DNA of 35,212 nucleotides from NCBI GenBank assembly GCA_024280395.1, contig JAJRQG010000150.1, positions 66,091 through 101,302 on the forward strand, in the 5' to 3' direction. The position numbers were made by a program, and so were the translations under genes. Of the stretch, positions 16,539-24,493 are shown piece after piece; positions within the stretch are counted from its first letter, which is position 1, and every line of letters starts with the position of its first letter. Source of the DNA: Gammaproteobacteria bacterium (GTDB taxonomy: Bacteria; Pseudomonadota; Gammaproteobacteria; Xanthomonadales; Marinicellaceae). The notes beneath the pieces were generated by a model that saw only the letters and a list, made by a program, of their open reading frames with translations, made no database searches and was not told the origin of the DNA.

Positions 16539-17774
16539 TTACTTCTTTTTCCTACCATTTAAGATCCAGCCAATAGGGGTATGTCTTACAAAGGTTATAT
16601 AGCTAATCAAACCAATAGCAAACGTTAGCGCACTACTCAAAATAAATTTCAGCCATAAATTCATTTCGCTATCGAGCAAATAAAATTGAATAATTAACAA
16701 CAAAGGAAAATGAATCAAATAAACCCAATAAGAGGAATCTGAAATCAATCTTAAAACCTTATTTTTCTTGTTTAAAAATCGTTTGCCCAATAGTAGACAG
16801 TACACTGTCATATAGACTGATATATAGGCCTCAGCGATTGCAATTGGCAAGTGGCTGAGTTCCAATTTTGTTCCTGCCATCATGGACATAATCATTTCTG
16901 TGGAAATGGTACCTGGGAGTGTTGAATAAAAATAAGCATACAAAGCCAGCGATACGATCAACAAGACATGTTTGTATTTATTAAATTGCTCCAGTACGCC
17001 TTGTTTGAGAAAAATTAAACTGCCCAAAAGAAAAAACAAACCATAAAACCCCAAAGACCACATCTCAGGATACCATTTATCAGGAGCAGGATGCGGAGCG
17101 ACCACAGTAAATAAAGCCGGCACCAATAATAAAGGAAATAGAGTCAGTATAAATTTCGCAGAAGTGACTTTGTCTAAAAATTTAATCTTAAAGAATTTGG
17201 ACTCATGCAGTATGGCGGTAAGAATTACAAAAACAAACAAGTAATACAAAAACCACAAGTGCATGGTTGAAATAGGCGGTGGTGGTAGATTGGGAACATC
17301 TTGCATCATCTTAATAAAGGACAACAAAGGCGATAAATTTTCTACATGCCCTAACGCCCAGCCAATACTGCCCATGACTGCAAGTGTTAATAAAGGCAAA
17401 AATATAATAAACGGAATCAGTATCCTCTTACTTCTATTGATTAGCAGGCCCGAAAGACCTCTTTTCTTAATCAACATCATGGCAAAGAAACCTGATATCA
17501 AAAAGAACACTGGCATTCTAAAAAGATGCGTGAACCAACTGACCACATCAAAAATAGGTGAGCTTTGGGAACTGGTGGTAAACCATAAATTATGCATCAA
17601 TGGACTGTAAGCCAAAGCCGCATGAAAAAGTATCCCAACAAACATGGCTAATGCGCGAACATTATCCATATAGTGGAGTCTTTGAGTAGTATTGTTAGTT
17701 TCAGAAATATTTTCAGTCATACTTTCACTATTTTTAGGGTGAGAAAGATCACCACTCGTCATTGAATGTGTCAT
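16539..17774 (-). CDS. Acyltransferase 3 family integral membrane protein
   Basis: 411 residues. After ~35 hydrophilic residues comes the family signature RLHYMDNVRALAMFVGILFHA, then FRMPVFFLISGFFAMML and ISTMHLWFLYYLFVF, with about ten transmembrane helices in all. The His in GILFHA and the Arg in VRA/LFRMP match conserved positions of acyltransferase-3 (OafA/OpgC-like) enzymes, which move acyl groups onto exported sugars or glycans. The start has AGGA 8 bp upstream. It lies 33 bp after the ABC permease and is probably the last gene of that operon, suggesting envelope modification, though the substrate is unknown. Confidence 0.85.
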   Translation of the reverse strand: MTHSMTSGDLSHPKNSESMTENISETNNTTQRLHYMDNVRALAMFVGILFHAALAYSPLMHNLWFTTSSQSSPIFDVVSWFTHLFRMPVFFLISGFFAMMLIKKRGLSGLLINRSKRILIPFIIFLPLLTLAVMGSIGWALGHVENLSPLLSFIKMMQDVPNLPPPPISTMHLWFLYYLFVFVILTAILHESKFFKIKFLDKVTSAKFILTLFPLLLVPALFTVVAPHPAPDKWYPEMWSLGFYGLFFLLGSLIFLKQGVLEQFNKYKHVLLIVSLALYAYFYSTLPGTISTEMIMSMMAGTKLELSHLPIAIAEAYISVYMTVYCLLLGKRFLNKKNKVLRLISDSSYWVYLIHFPLLLIIQFYLLDSEMNLWLKFILSSALTFAIGLISYITFVRHTPIGWILNGRKKK

Positions 17775-17807
17775 AATATTGTCCTGGATATGTGTTATTA
17801 AGTTGGG

Positions 17808-18479
17808 CTAAATAAAGTCTTTTTTACGGGATTGCAAATATAAAGTAAGGCCAATAAATAGCACGCCTATCATGATTTCTATACCGATAATCATCAAAGC
17901 AGGTTTATTCCATACCGCTACCGATCCTTTCATGTATTGATTTATGCTGCCGATAGTCGCTATTATATACATAAACAGAGAAACACCAATATTGGCAATC
18001 GTGACAACAACAATGGTCGCCGCTTCTGATTCAGAAACCAAGGCTGTTGATAATACTATGATAAAAGCCACCAGCATTTCTAACAATATGATCAATGCAT
18101 AAGGAATGAGTCCATTTGATAGATGAGGTGAATAAAATATGACCGCTATTGTGGCAATGACCAAAATTGCCCAAGCCAAAAAATAAGCGGTAAAATTGAA
18201 TATTAATTTGGCTTTTGTATAATCCATACAGGTGATAGGCAAACTCATTAAGAAAGTTAGCGTTTGATCTTTTCGTTCGTTAACAACCGTTGAAAATATC
18301 AACAATGCACCGATTAAAATAACCATCGAAATCAATAATACCATACCAATATAGAAAGCCCGATTATCAAATGAGAGCAGATAAACCGAGATTAGCCCCA
18401 TTGCACAAAAAAGCAATAGGTTGTTTTTGTTAAAATATAAATCTTTTAAAACCAGTGTTTTTATCATTGATTGATTCAT
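17808..18479 (-). CDS. ABC-2 type transporter permease
   Basis: 223 residues with six predicted transmembrane helices and the cytoplasmic signature ERKDQTLTFLMSLPI between helices 2 and 3, typical of ABC-2 permeases. The start codon overlaps the ATPase stop (ATGA) and has GGAGG 6 bp upstream, so the two are translationally coupled. With the ATPase it makes a YtrBC-like exporter or envelope-stress transporter; substrate unknown. Confidence 0.85.
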   Translation of the reverse strand: MNQSMIKTLVLKDLYFNKNNLLLFCAMGLISVYLLSFDNRAFYIGMVLLISMVILIGALLIFSTVVNERKDQTLTFLMSLPITCMDYTKAKLIFNFTAYFLAWAILVIATIAVIFYSPHLSNGLIPYALIILLEMLVAFIIVLSTALVSESEAATIVVVTIANIGVSLFMYIIATIGSINQYMKGSVAVWNKPALMIIGIEIMIGVLFIGLTLYLQSRKKDFI

Positions 18480-19405
18480 TTCAGTCCTCCTGTGGTTTGT
18501 GATTCAAGAAGTCGACTAGACTGCACTTCTGAAACAAATATTTCCTCTAAAGTCATGTTTTCAACCGAGGTTATGCTCGCGCCACATCCTTTGTAGATAT
18601 CAGCCAATTCGTCATTGAATAATTTTGTTGTAATAATAGCTTGATGACCCGATCTTCTTTGTTCAACAATGCCCTTTAATGGCGGCAATTTTGTATCATC
18701 ATTTATCGTCAGTCTTATACGTCTCCAGCTTTCAAGATAACTTTCTTTGTCTTGTGAAGCGATTATTTTTCCTTTATCAATAAAGGTGATCAAGTCGGAT
18801 AATTGTTCGATATCCTGAGTATTGTGTGAGGAAAATAAGATACTTCTATCTCCCTCTAACAATACATCCATCAGCTCATTCAATATTTCATGTCTAGCAA
18901 CCGGATCCAAGCCCGTTGTAGGCTCATCCAAAATGAGCAGTTTCGGACGGCGTGCCAACATCAACAGTAAAGCGGCTTTAACCCGTTGACCATGTGACAA
19001 TCCTTTGATTTGGTGATTGTCCAACAAATCAAACCGTTTTAATAAGGTCTTGGCATAGCCTGAATCCCATGATGAATAGATAGACTTCATATAATCCATG
19101 TGCCATGCAATAGTCGCCTTGGAATACAAACGCATGTCTTCAGAGGCATAACCAATGTCCCATTTGGCAGCCACTTGCTGATCCGGCATCTGATGACCAA
19201 GCACCCTAACCTGCCCTTGATCCTGCTGAATCAAACCCATCAAAATTCTAATCGTGGTTGACTTGCCCGCGCCATTGGGGCCAATAAAACCCATGATATT
19301 ACCTGTTTCTAATTTTAAATTGATGTTCGACAATTCAAACAATGGGTAACTTTTAGACACATTATTCATTTCAATTGCATAATTATTTGAGGATAAATCA
19401 GTCAT
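18476..19405 (-). CDS. ABC transporter ATP-binding protein
   Basis: 309 residues. Walker A GPNGAGKST (42-50), Q-loop region near GYASEDMRLY, signature LSHGQ (136-140), Walker B LLILDEP (156-162), D-loop TTGLDP and the H-loop SSHNTQDIEQ. The C-terminal ~90 residues are an extra domain of the type seen in YtrB/CcmA-like ATPases. It partners with the downstream permease (4-bp overlap) and is preceded by the GntR regulator (8-bp overlap). Ribosome-binding site GGAGA, 7 bp before the ATG. Confidence 0.93.
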   Translation of the reverse strand: MTDLSSNNYAIEMNNVSKSYPLFELSNINLKLETGNIMGFIGPNGAGKSTTIRILMGLIQQDQGQVRVLGHQMPDQQVAAKWDIGYASEDMRLYSKATIAWHMDYMKSIYSSWDSGYAKTLLKRFDLLDNHQIKGLSHGQRVKAALLLMLARRPKLLILDEPTTGLDPVARHEILNELMDVLLEGDRSILFSSHNTQDIEQLSDLITFIDKGKIIASQDKESYLESWRRIRLTINDDTKLPPLKGIVEQRRSGHQAIITTKLFNDELADIYKGCGASITSVENMTLEEIFVSEVQSSRLLESQTTGGLK

Positions 19406-19820
19406 TGTTTTTCTCCGATTTAATTGTTTTATTAGGGCTGTTCGTTTCTTGTAACTCAGCCAATCTCATTTTTAATTGTTTTGCATTCATTCCTACTGAA
19501 CGAGCAATATCAATGGCCTGTTTTAAATATTTATCCATTTCTTGTTCCTTTATTTGTGCTGACAGGTTGTCAATTTGAGCAATAAATGAACCCTTACCCT
19601 GCTGAGTGACAATCACTCCTTCAGATTCCAGTTCTTGATAAGCCCGTTTTACCGTAATCACACTGACCTTTGAGGCAACCGCCATCTCACGGATTGAAGG
19701 CAATTTATAACCCTGAGACCAATCACCCAAAGTAACCTGCCGCTTAATTTGTTCCATGATTTGTAAATACATGGGACGCCCATCCGTTTGCGATAATATA
19801 AATTCAAAATTCAATGACAT
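19398..19820 (-). CDS. GntR family regulator, YtrA subfamily
   Basis: 140 residues from the ATG at 19820. The N-terminal winged helix is complete (RPMYLQIMEQIKRQV, YKLPSIREMAVASKVSVITV, KRAYQELESEGVIVTQQGKG); the C-terminus is only ~60 helical residues, the short YtrA-type tail rather than an effector-binding FCD or UTRA domain. A longer frame from a GTG at 19859 would start inside the operator, so I reject it. YtrA regulators usually repress their own operon with an ABC transporter, exactly the arrangement here. No Shine-Dalgarno sequence precedes the ATG, and the operator starts 3 bp upstream, so the transcript may be leaderless. Confidence 0.88.
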   Translation of the reverse strand: MSLNFEFILSQTDGRPMYLQIMEQIKRQVTLGDWSQGYKLPSIREMAVASKVSVITVKRAYQELESEGVIVTQQGKGSFIAQIDNLSAQIKEQEMDKYLKQAIDIARSVGMNAKQLKMRLAELQETNSPNKTIKSEKNND

Positions 19821-19822
19821 AT

Positions 19823-19859
19823 GTGTATACTGTATATATTCGATATGCACAGTATACAC
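19823..19859. promoter_or_regulatory. Inverted-repeat operator of the GntR/ABC operon
   Basis: GTGTATACTGT (19823-19833) and ACAGTATACAC (19849-19859) are perfect 11-bp arms around 15 bp that also contain ATAT/ATAT. Another half-site-like TATACACAGTGTG follows at 19863. The position, 3 bp before the regulator's ATG, and the GT...AC character fit a GntR-family autoregulatory site. Confidence 0.75.
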
Positions 19860-20589
19860 GCATATACACAGTGTGCAAGAATAATTTATTTAAAAATCAA
19901 GATCAAGGGCTATTTACCACGAAGGACATGATGTTAATGAAGAGTAGGATAATGGGAGCGCGGGCGGCTCGCCTGCTTTTATCAATGGACAATTTACAAT
20001 GTGTAATGTGCAATTAAAGAGCAAAAACGTAACGTAAAGCACGAAAAAAACTCATATCGGGACCGGTGCTTTAGAGACTGTGAAAGATTAAAAGAGAAAC
20101 TCGCACAACATCTCTACCCCTTTATTCAATTGCCATTGAATAGTGTAACTCAATTGCTCAAGTTACACACATTTGAATGATACAAGATGAACACAGATAA
20201 CGCAGATATAAAAGTCAAGGGCTTTACCATGAAGAAAATGAAGATCACGAAGAAAAGGCACAAGTACCAATTTTTTTCTCCCTTCTTGTGAGGGGTTGGT
20301 GGTGTGTAAAGATTTCAACCTTGACCTTTAATTGCACATTACACATTGTTCATTGCACATTGACACCTGTATATTGCCTTTACTTGGCAACTGTTATTTG
20401 ACATTCATTAGTAAAAGAGTATATTGGTTTAACACTAAAAAATACTGCTCTCACTCTTGACTGAATATTAAAATTTCAATAACCAGTTGTTTAGGGTTGT
20501 AAACTATCAAAGTAGAATTAATATCACAAACCGTATTAATTGTAATATCAATAATTTGAATATTTAATTAATAATGTGGATGTTTCATA
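19860..20589. other. Repeat-rich intergenic region, no gene
   Basis: No credible coding frame in about 730 bp. It holds a copy of a 71-bp repeat (19949-20019), the phrase TCAAGGGCTATTTACCACGA (19904 region) with relatives at 20213 and 21844, an ACTCGCACA fragment near 20099, and a partial repeat TTTAATTGCACATTACACAT (from about 20326) related to the 71-bp element. The last ~120 bp are plain AT-rich DNA that must contain the promoter of the next gene. Confidence 0.6.
19949..20019 (+). repeat. 71-bp intergenic repeat, copy 1
   Basis: Begins ATAATGGGAGCGCGGGCG and ends near GCAATTAAAG. It matches the reverse complement of 21255-21325 with about five mismatches. Its GC-rich core GAGCGCGGGCGGCTCGCC stands out from AT-rich surroundings. 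Confidence 0.8.
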
Positions 20590-21030
20590 ATGAATAAACT
20601 ACTCTTACCTCTTTTAATATTGATAACTGCAAATCCTAGCTTCTCATCGGAGCTTGAAGATTTTTTAGAGAAACAGTTTAAACATAACAAATTTAAATTT
20701 ATCCAGTCATTGCAGAAATATACAGATTTGATTATGTCTACTTGCAAACAAAAAAAGATAAGAGAAAACAGTGATTTGCTGTTTCAAACTAGTATGTCGG
20801 TAATTGTACAACAAGAAATTTTTATTAAATATGTCTATGAAAAATCTGATTTTTTAAAATTTTCTAATTCAGTTCAGCATTATATTCTTGGATATATTAA
20901 TGGCAATATTAATGGCTATAGTAAATCAAGATTAGATACTGTTGCCTCTCTAAAGAAAACCTTGAGTACTGAAGAAAAACTTAAATACTGTAATTCGAGC
21001 ATTCATAAACTCAAAAAACTCATGCACTAA
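20590..21030 (+). CDS. Small exported protein of unknown function
   Basis: 146 residues. Signal peptide MNKLLLPLLILITANPSFSS, then ~125 mostly helical, lysine-rich residues with two cysteines (STCKQ and YCNSS). I recognise no family. It is markedly more AT-rich than its neighbours and sits between two inverted copies of the 71-bp repeat, which hints at acquired DNA. No FE tag (ends KKLMH). Confidence 0.55.
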   Translation: MNKLLLPLLILITANPSFSSELEDFLEKQFKHNKFKFIQSLQKYTDLIMSTCKQKKIRENSDLLFQTSMSVIVQQEIFIKYVYEKSDFLKFSNSVQHYILGYINGNINGYSKSRLDTVASLKKTLSTEEKLKYCNSSIHKLKKLMH

Positions 21031-21190
21031 TAATGATAGAGATAACAATGAAACATCCTGAATTCGTATAAAAAGTGCAACTCCCCTGTAGTAATTACCA
21101 CAATTATTGACAGCCTTTGATACCGTAGTATTAATTCATTATCACAAATCTCTGGTATGCGTGACCCATCCTACTATTGTTGGGAGATTT

Positions 21191-21250
21191 TCTTTTGATT
21201 TTCGCAGTGTCTTTGTGCCGTTGTGCGAGTTTCGCTTTTGATCTTCACCT
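21191..21250 (-). repeat. Dispersed CGCACAG-type repeat, copy at 21191
   Basis: TTTTGATTTTCGCAGTGTCT followed by TTGTGCCGTTGTGCGAGT and CTTTTGATCTTCACC. Related copies: 21804-21867 (opposite strand), 21991-22055 and 22968-23025. Confidence 0.65.
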
Positions 21251-21254
21251 TTAC

Positions 21255-21325
21255 CTTTAATTGCATATTACACTTTGCAAATTGTCCATAGATAAAAGCA
21301 GGCGAGTCGCCCGCGCTCCCATTAT
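21255..21325 (-). repeat. 71-bp intergenic repeat, copy 2 (inverted)
   Basis: Reverse-complement copy of 19949-20019, reading AAAGCAGGCGAGTCGCCCGC in its core on the plus strand. Together with the adjacent CGC-ACAG-type repeat (21191-21250) it fills most of the 393-bp gap 21031-21423; the remaining ~100 bp carry the promoter and the GAGGA ribosome-binding site of the HPF-like gene. Confidence 0.8.
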
Positions 21326-21423
21326 TTAAATATGGTGTGTTGTATCGAAAAGGATTGAAAAAACAAATTATGTCCTCAGGTTATATTTGATAAAACCGTT
21401 AACCAAAACAAGAGGAATATGCG

Positions 21424-21774
21424 ATGCAAATACAAGTCAATACAGATCATAACGTCAAAGGCGGTGATTTGTTGATTAAACATGTTAAGGGCCTTTTAAA
21501 TGATTCTTTGAATAGTTTCATGGATGAAGTAACTCGTGTGGAGGTGCATATTTCAGATGAGAATGGCCCCAAAGGTGGTGATGATGATTTGCGTTGTACC
21601 ATGGAAGCCCGTATAAGAGGTATGAAACCAATTGCGGTCACCCATCACGATGCAAATGTCGATTTGGCCATTGCTGGTGCCACTGATCGAATTACCCGAT
21701 CGGTAAGAAAGACGCTTGAGAAAAGACGTGATACCAAACACACACAAGAGAGACATCACACAGAAGAAGAGTAG
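21424..21774 (+). CDS. HPF/RaiA family ribosome-associated protein
   Basis: 116 residues. The pattern matches the HPF/RaiA (sigma-54 modulation) fold: beta strand MQIQVNTDHNV, helix LLIKHVKGLLNDSLNSF, strand TRVEVHISDENGPKG, strand RCTMEARIRGMKPIAVTHH and helix VDLAIAGATDRITRSVRKTL. Family members bind the 30S subunit and stabilise resting ribosomes. This one is short, without the long C-terminal dimerisation domain, and has a His/Glu/Arg-rich tail. Start supported by GAGGA 8 bp upstream. It stands alone between repeat blocks. Confidence 0.8.
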   Translation: MQIQVNTDHNVKGGDLLIKHVKGLLNDSLNSFMDEVTRVEVHISDENGPKGGDDDLRCTMEARIRGMKPIAVTHHDANVDLAIAGATDRITRSVRKTLEKRRDTKHTQERHHTEEE

Positions 21775-21803
21775 TTAGGTTAAAATTACAGATTAAAAAC
21801 AAA

Positions 21804-21867
21804 AGAGTAACTCGCACAGCGGCACAGAGACACGGTGAAGATCAAGGGATATTTACCATGAAGGAAA
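21804..21867 (+). repeat. Dispersed CGCACAG-type repeat, plus orientation
   Basis: AGTAACTCGCACAGCGGCAC...GGTGAAGATCAAGGGATA, then TTTACCATGAAGGA. It is the reverse complement of the motif seen at 21191, 21991 and 22968. The 386-bp gap 21775-22160 contains only this, the direct-repeat copy at 21923 and ~100 bp of AT-rich leader. Confidence 0.65.
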
Positions 21868-21922
21868 AAGAGTAACCTAAAGAGCTCAAAGAAGGCGCTA
21901 CGGATGTGAAGATTTTATAATA

Positions 21923-22055
21923 GTACATTGATATCTGCACATTGCTAATTGATCAATGATGGGTAGATTCCAGCATACGTTTTATTAGGAGTTTTGCTCT
22001 TGATTTTCGCTGTACCGCTGCGCCGCTGTGCGAGCAAGTCTTTTGATCTTGATCT
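21923..22055 (+). repeat. ~130-bp direct repeat, copy 1 (before the glycosylase-like gene)
   Basis: Starts GTACATTGATATCTGCACAT and ends TTTTGATCTTGATCT. It aligns with 22908-23025 with two small gaps; the second half is the CGCTGTGCGAG motif. Confidence 0.75.
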
Positions 22056-22160
22056 TTTTAATCTGCTCCATCTGCAATACCTACAGATAAATTCTTTGAA
22101 TCGAAAGGTCTCTTATAATTAGATAGACACTAAATTACACTTAAAATAGCCCATAAAAAC

Positions 22161-22892
22161 ATGACATTTAAAGAAATACACCATAAAGCCATTGAAAGAA
22201 AAGGTGGAGAGAAACAACTCAATAAATTACTTTCTCCTGTTTTATCATCAAAGCAATTATCCAAAGTTAGTGATGATCGTTTTTTGGCGATGATGTGTAA
22301 AGCCATTAATCAAGCGGGGTTTAATTGGACGGTTATCAACAATAAATGGCCGCAGTTTGAAGAGGCTTTTTTTAATTTTGATGTGGAGAAATTGTATTTC
22401 ATGCCACAAGAACATTGGGAGGCATATACTCAGGATAAGCGCGTTGTGCGCAATTGGATGAAAATTAAAGCGGTTATGGAAAACACGGGATTTGTCTATT
22501 ATACGGAACAAGATCATGGAAGTTTTGCCAAATTTATTGCCGATTGGCCGACTTCTGATCAAATCGGGCTATTGGCCTATTTAAAGAAAAATGGCACAAG
22601 ACTTGGTGGCAATACAGGTCATTGGTTTTTGCGTTATGTGGGTAAAGATTGCTTTACGACATCGCATGATGTCATTCAGGCTATTAAACAACAAGGACAT
22701 GACATTAAAAACCACCCAACTTCCAAACGAGATTTAACGGTTGTACAAAATGTATTCAATCAATGGCATCAAGAAACTGGGCTTTGTTACACGCACTTAA
22801 GCAAGATAGCGGCGTATTCAACCGGTGAAAACTACGATACTGATACTATAATTGCACAGAATAAAAAATTTGCAGTGTTCAATAGCCCTTAA
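22161..22892 (+). CDS. 3-methyladenine DNA glycosylase I-like protein
   Basis: 243 residues. It resembles the Tag-related branch of the HhH-GPD superfamily: DDRFLAMMCKAINQAGFNW, a helix with WPQFEEAFFNFDVEKLYFM, RNWMKIKAVMENTGFV, then LGGNTGHWFLRYVGKDCF, which occupies the helix-hairpin-helix/active-site region. Such enzymes remove alkylated adenine during base-excision repair. It lacks the N-terminal YHDxEWG and the zinc cysteines of classical Tag, so it is a divergent subfamily and its activity is not assured. Flanked on both sides by the ~130-bp direct repeat. Confidence 0.65.
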   Translation: MTFKEIHHKAIERKGGEKQLNKLLSPVLSSKQLSKVSDDRFLAMMCKAINQAGFNWTVINNKWPQFEEAFFNFDVEKLYFMPQEHWEAYTQDKRVVRNWMKIKAVMENTGFVYYTEQDHGSFAKFIADWPTSDQIGLLAYLKKNGTRLGGNTGHWFLRYVGKDCFTTSHDVIQAIKQQGHDIKNHPTSKRDLTVVQNVFNQWHQETGLCYTHLSKIAAYSTGENYDTDTIIAQNKKFAVFNSP

Positions 22893-22907
22893 TCTAGTTT
22901 TTTAATT

Positions 22908-23025
22908 GTACATTGGTATCTGCAGATTGATCATTGATGGGCAGGGCCCATCTTACGTTTTGTTAAGAGTTTTTCTCTTGATCTTCGCCGTGCCGCTGTG
23001 CGAGCTAATCTTTTGATCTTGATCT
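22908..23025 (+). repeat. ~120-bp direct repeat, copy 2 (after the glycosylase-like gene)
   Basis: Starts GTACATTGGTATCTGCAGAT and ends TTTTGATCTTGATCT. Same order of motifs as 21923-22055, with a 6-bp and a 9-bp deletion. It follows the gene's stop by 16 bp. Confidence 0.75.
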
Positions 23026-23085
23026 CTACCTTCATGAACTTGTACGATAAAAACCAGCCCAATACTTGATCTTGATCTAATATAA

Positions 23086-24489
23086 TTAGTTCTCAAACCC
23101 ATTAACGAAAACAACATCACTAAATAAAGCACTAGCCAAACCATTAATATAATCTTCAATGGCAGTATAACCTGATGACATAACTGTTGTATGATCATTG
23201 CCATCATTGGGATTCAATCCATTTTGTGTTTCCCAACTGTTTGGCATGCCGTCACCATCTGTATCAATAGGTGGAGCTGTTACTACCAAACCTGCCATTA
23301 AATTAGAAGGGCGATAATTGTCCCACTGACCAGTTCTTGTTTGTAAATCTGTTAGTGATTTTCGTGCAATTATGTCCCTTGGAAAGGCGCCGACTTGTTG
23401 GATTAATAATTCTTCAATTTCTGAACTGTTGTGAGTTGTGATAGCAACACTGCCTTGAGTTGTAAAATCAAATTCTCCTATTGAGTTGAACTGGGATTCA
23501 ATAATTCCTGTGCCAGCAAAACTGTATTCATTTTGAAAAGCCGTATCATTCCAAGGGTTATTAACCACACCATTATAACCACTGTCTTCTACCAAATTAT
23601 CTTGTAGCCAGTACTGAGTTAAAATCGGCGGGTTGTTTTCAGGGTCAAAAAAGAACGGAGCTAAAGAAATACTTGGACCCGCGACATATTTATTGCCAAC
23701 AATATTAAATTGTCCATCTGCTACAATATTGTGGTGCACAAATCCTTCTCTGCCATTGTAAACCAGGTTGTTGCGGGTATCTGCTGGTCCCATCGATAAG
23801 GCGGGTGTTCGATTCCTTGCATGTGCAAAATAATTGTGGTGAATTGATATAAAGCCACCTGTTCTTGAATTGCCATTACAACTGCCATCATCAATACAAG
23901 GACGATGATTGAGAATTCCTTTATTGTGTGTCCAACCATTGGCAACATCATAAATCGGAAAAGAAATATTTGACCATTGTATGGTGATGTGATTGGCTCC
24001 ATCCCACATGTCTATGTTTTCATCAGCACCATGTGATACATCAATGTGGTCTAAGATAATATTGTTTGCACTGGAAAATTGAATACCATCGTGTTGATTG
24101 AATGGCCATTGAGCATTTGGATTCGGGGGCCTCACACGGACATGGCGAATGATGATATTGTTAGCCTCTACAGCAAATTCAGTGGTGAGGTGACCAACAA
24201 GTGTAATCCCAGCACCAGGTGCTGTTTGACCTGCTATGGTAATATCTCCATGTGGAATCTCAATATCAGCGGTGATAATTCCAGAGACATCGAAAACAAT
24301 TATTCTGGCACCTGGCTGGTTAACTGCCCATAAAAATGAACCCACACCCGATGCTGCTAATGTATTGACTTTTAACACGGTACCATTGCGCCCACCACTG
24401 GCAAATGCTCCAAAACCTTGGGCTTCAGGAAAAGCCTTGAGTTGTGCTTGAACCTGAAAACTGAGTAACAAAATTAATATTGTTTTCAT
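23086..24489 (-). CDS. Secreted pectate-lyase-like (PL1-type) protein, FE-tagged
   Basis: 467 residues from the ATG at 24489; the frame extends 30 bp further but that part is the tail of the preceding gene. Signal peptide MKTILILLLSFQVQA-QL, then the pectate lyase N-terminal strand FPEAQGFGAFASGGRNG and a parallel beta-helix (GDITIAGQTAPGAGITLVGH, NIIIRHVRVRPP, ILDHIDVSHGADENIDMW, ISIHHNYFAHARNRTPALS). The C-terminal part has a thrombospondin-3-like calcium motif DTDGDGMPNSWE and GYTAIEDYINGLA, common in environmental pectate lyases, and ends SDVVFVNGFEN-stop. Likely cleaves or binds a uronic-acid polymer outside the cell. The start is 5 bp after the upstream stop, and its GAGGGA ribosome-binding site lies within the upstream gene's tag codons. 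Confidence 0.88.
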   Translation of the reverse strand: MKTILILLLSFQVQAQLKAFPEAQGFGAFASGGRNGTVLKVNTLAASGVGSFLWAVNQPGARIIVFDVSGIITADIEIPHGDITIAGQTAPGAGITLVGHLTTEFAVEANNIIIRHVRVRPPNPNAQWPFNQHDGIQFSSANNIILDHIDVSHGADENIDMWDGANHITIQWSNISFPIYDVANGWTHNKGILNHRPCIDDGSCNGNSRTGGFISIHHNYFAHARNRTPALSMGPADTRNNLVYNGREGFVHHNIVADGQFNIVGNKYVAGPSISLAPFFFDPENNPPILTQYWLQDNLVEDSGYNGVVNNPWNDTAFQNEYSFAGTGIIESQFNSIGEFDFTTQGSVAITTHNSSEIEELLIQQVGAFPRDIIARKSLTDLQTRTGQWDNYRPSNLMAGLVVTAPPIDTDGDGMPNSWETQNGLNPNDGNDHTTVMSSGYTAIEDYINGLASALFSDVVFVNGFEN

Positions 24490-24493
24490 CACT

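Noticed and set aside
19860-23085. Integron cassette array or CRISPR
   Set aside because: The repeats are few, long, imperfect and in both orientations; no integrase, attC-like core sites, regular spacers or cas genes are seen.
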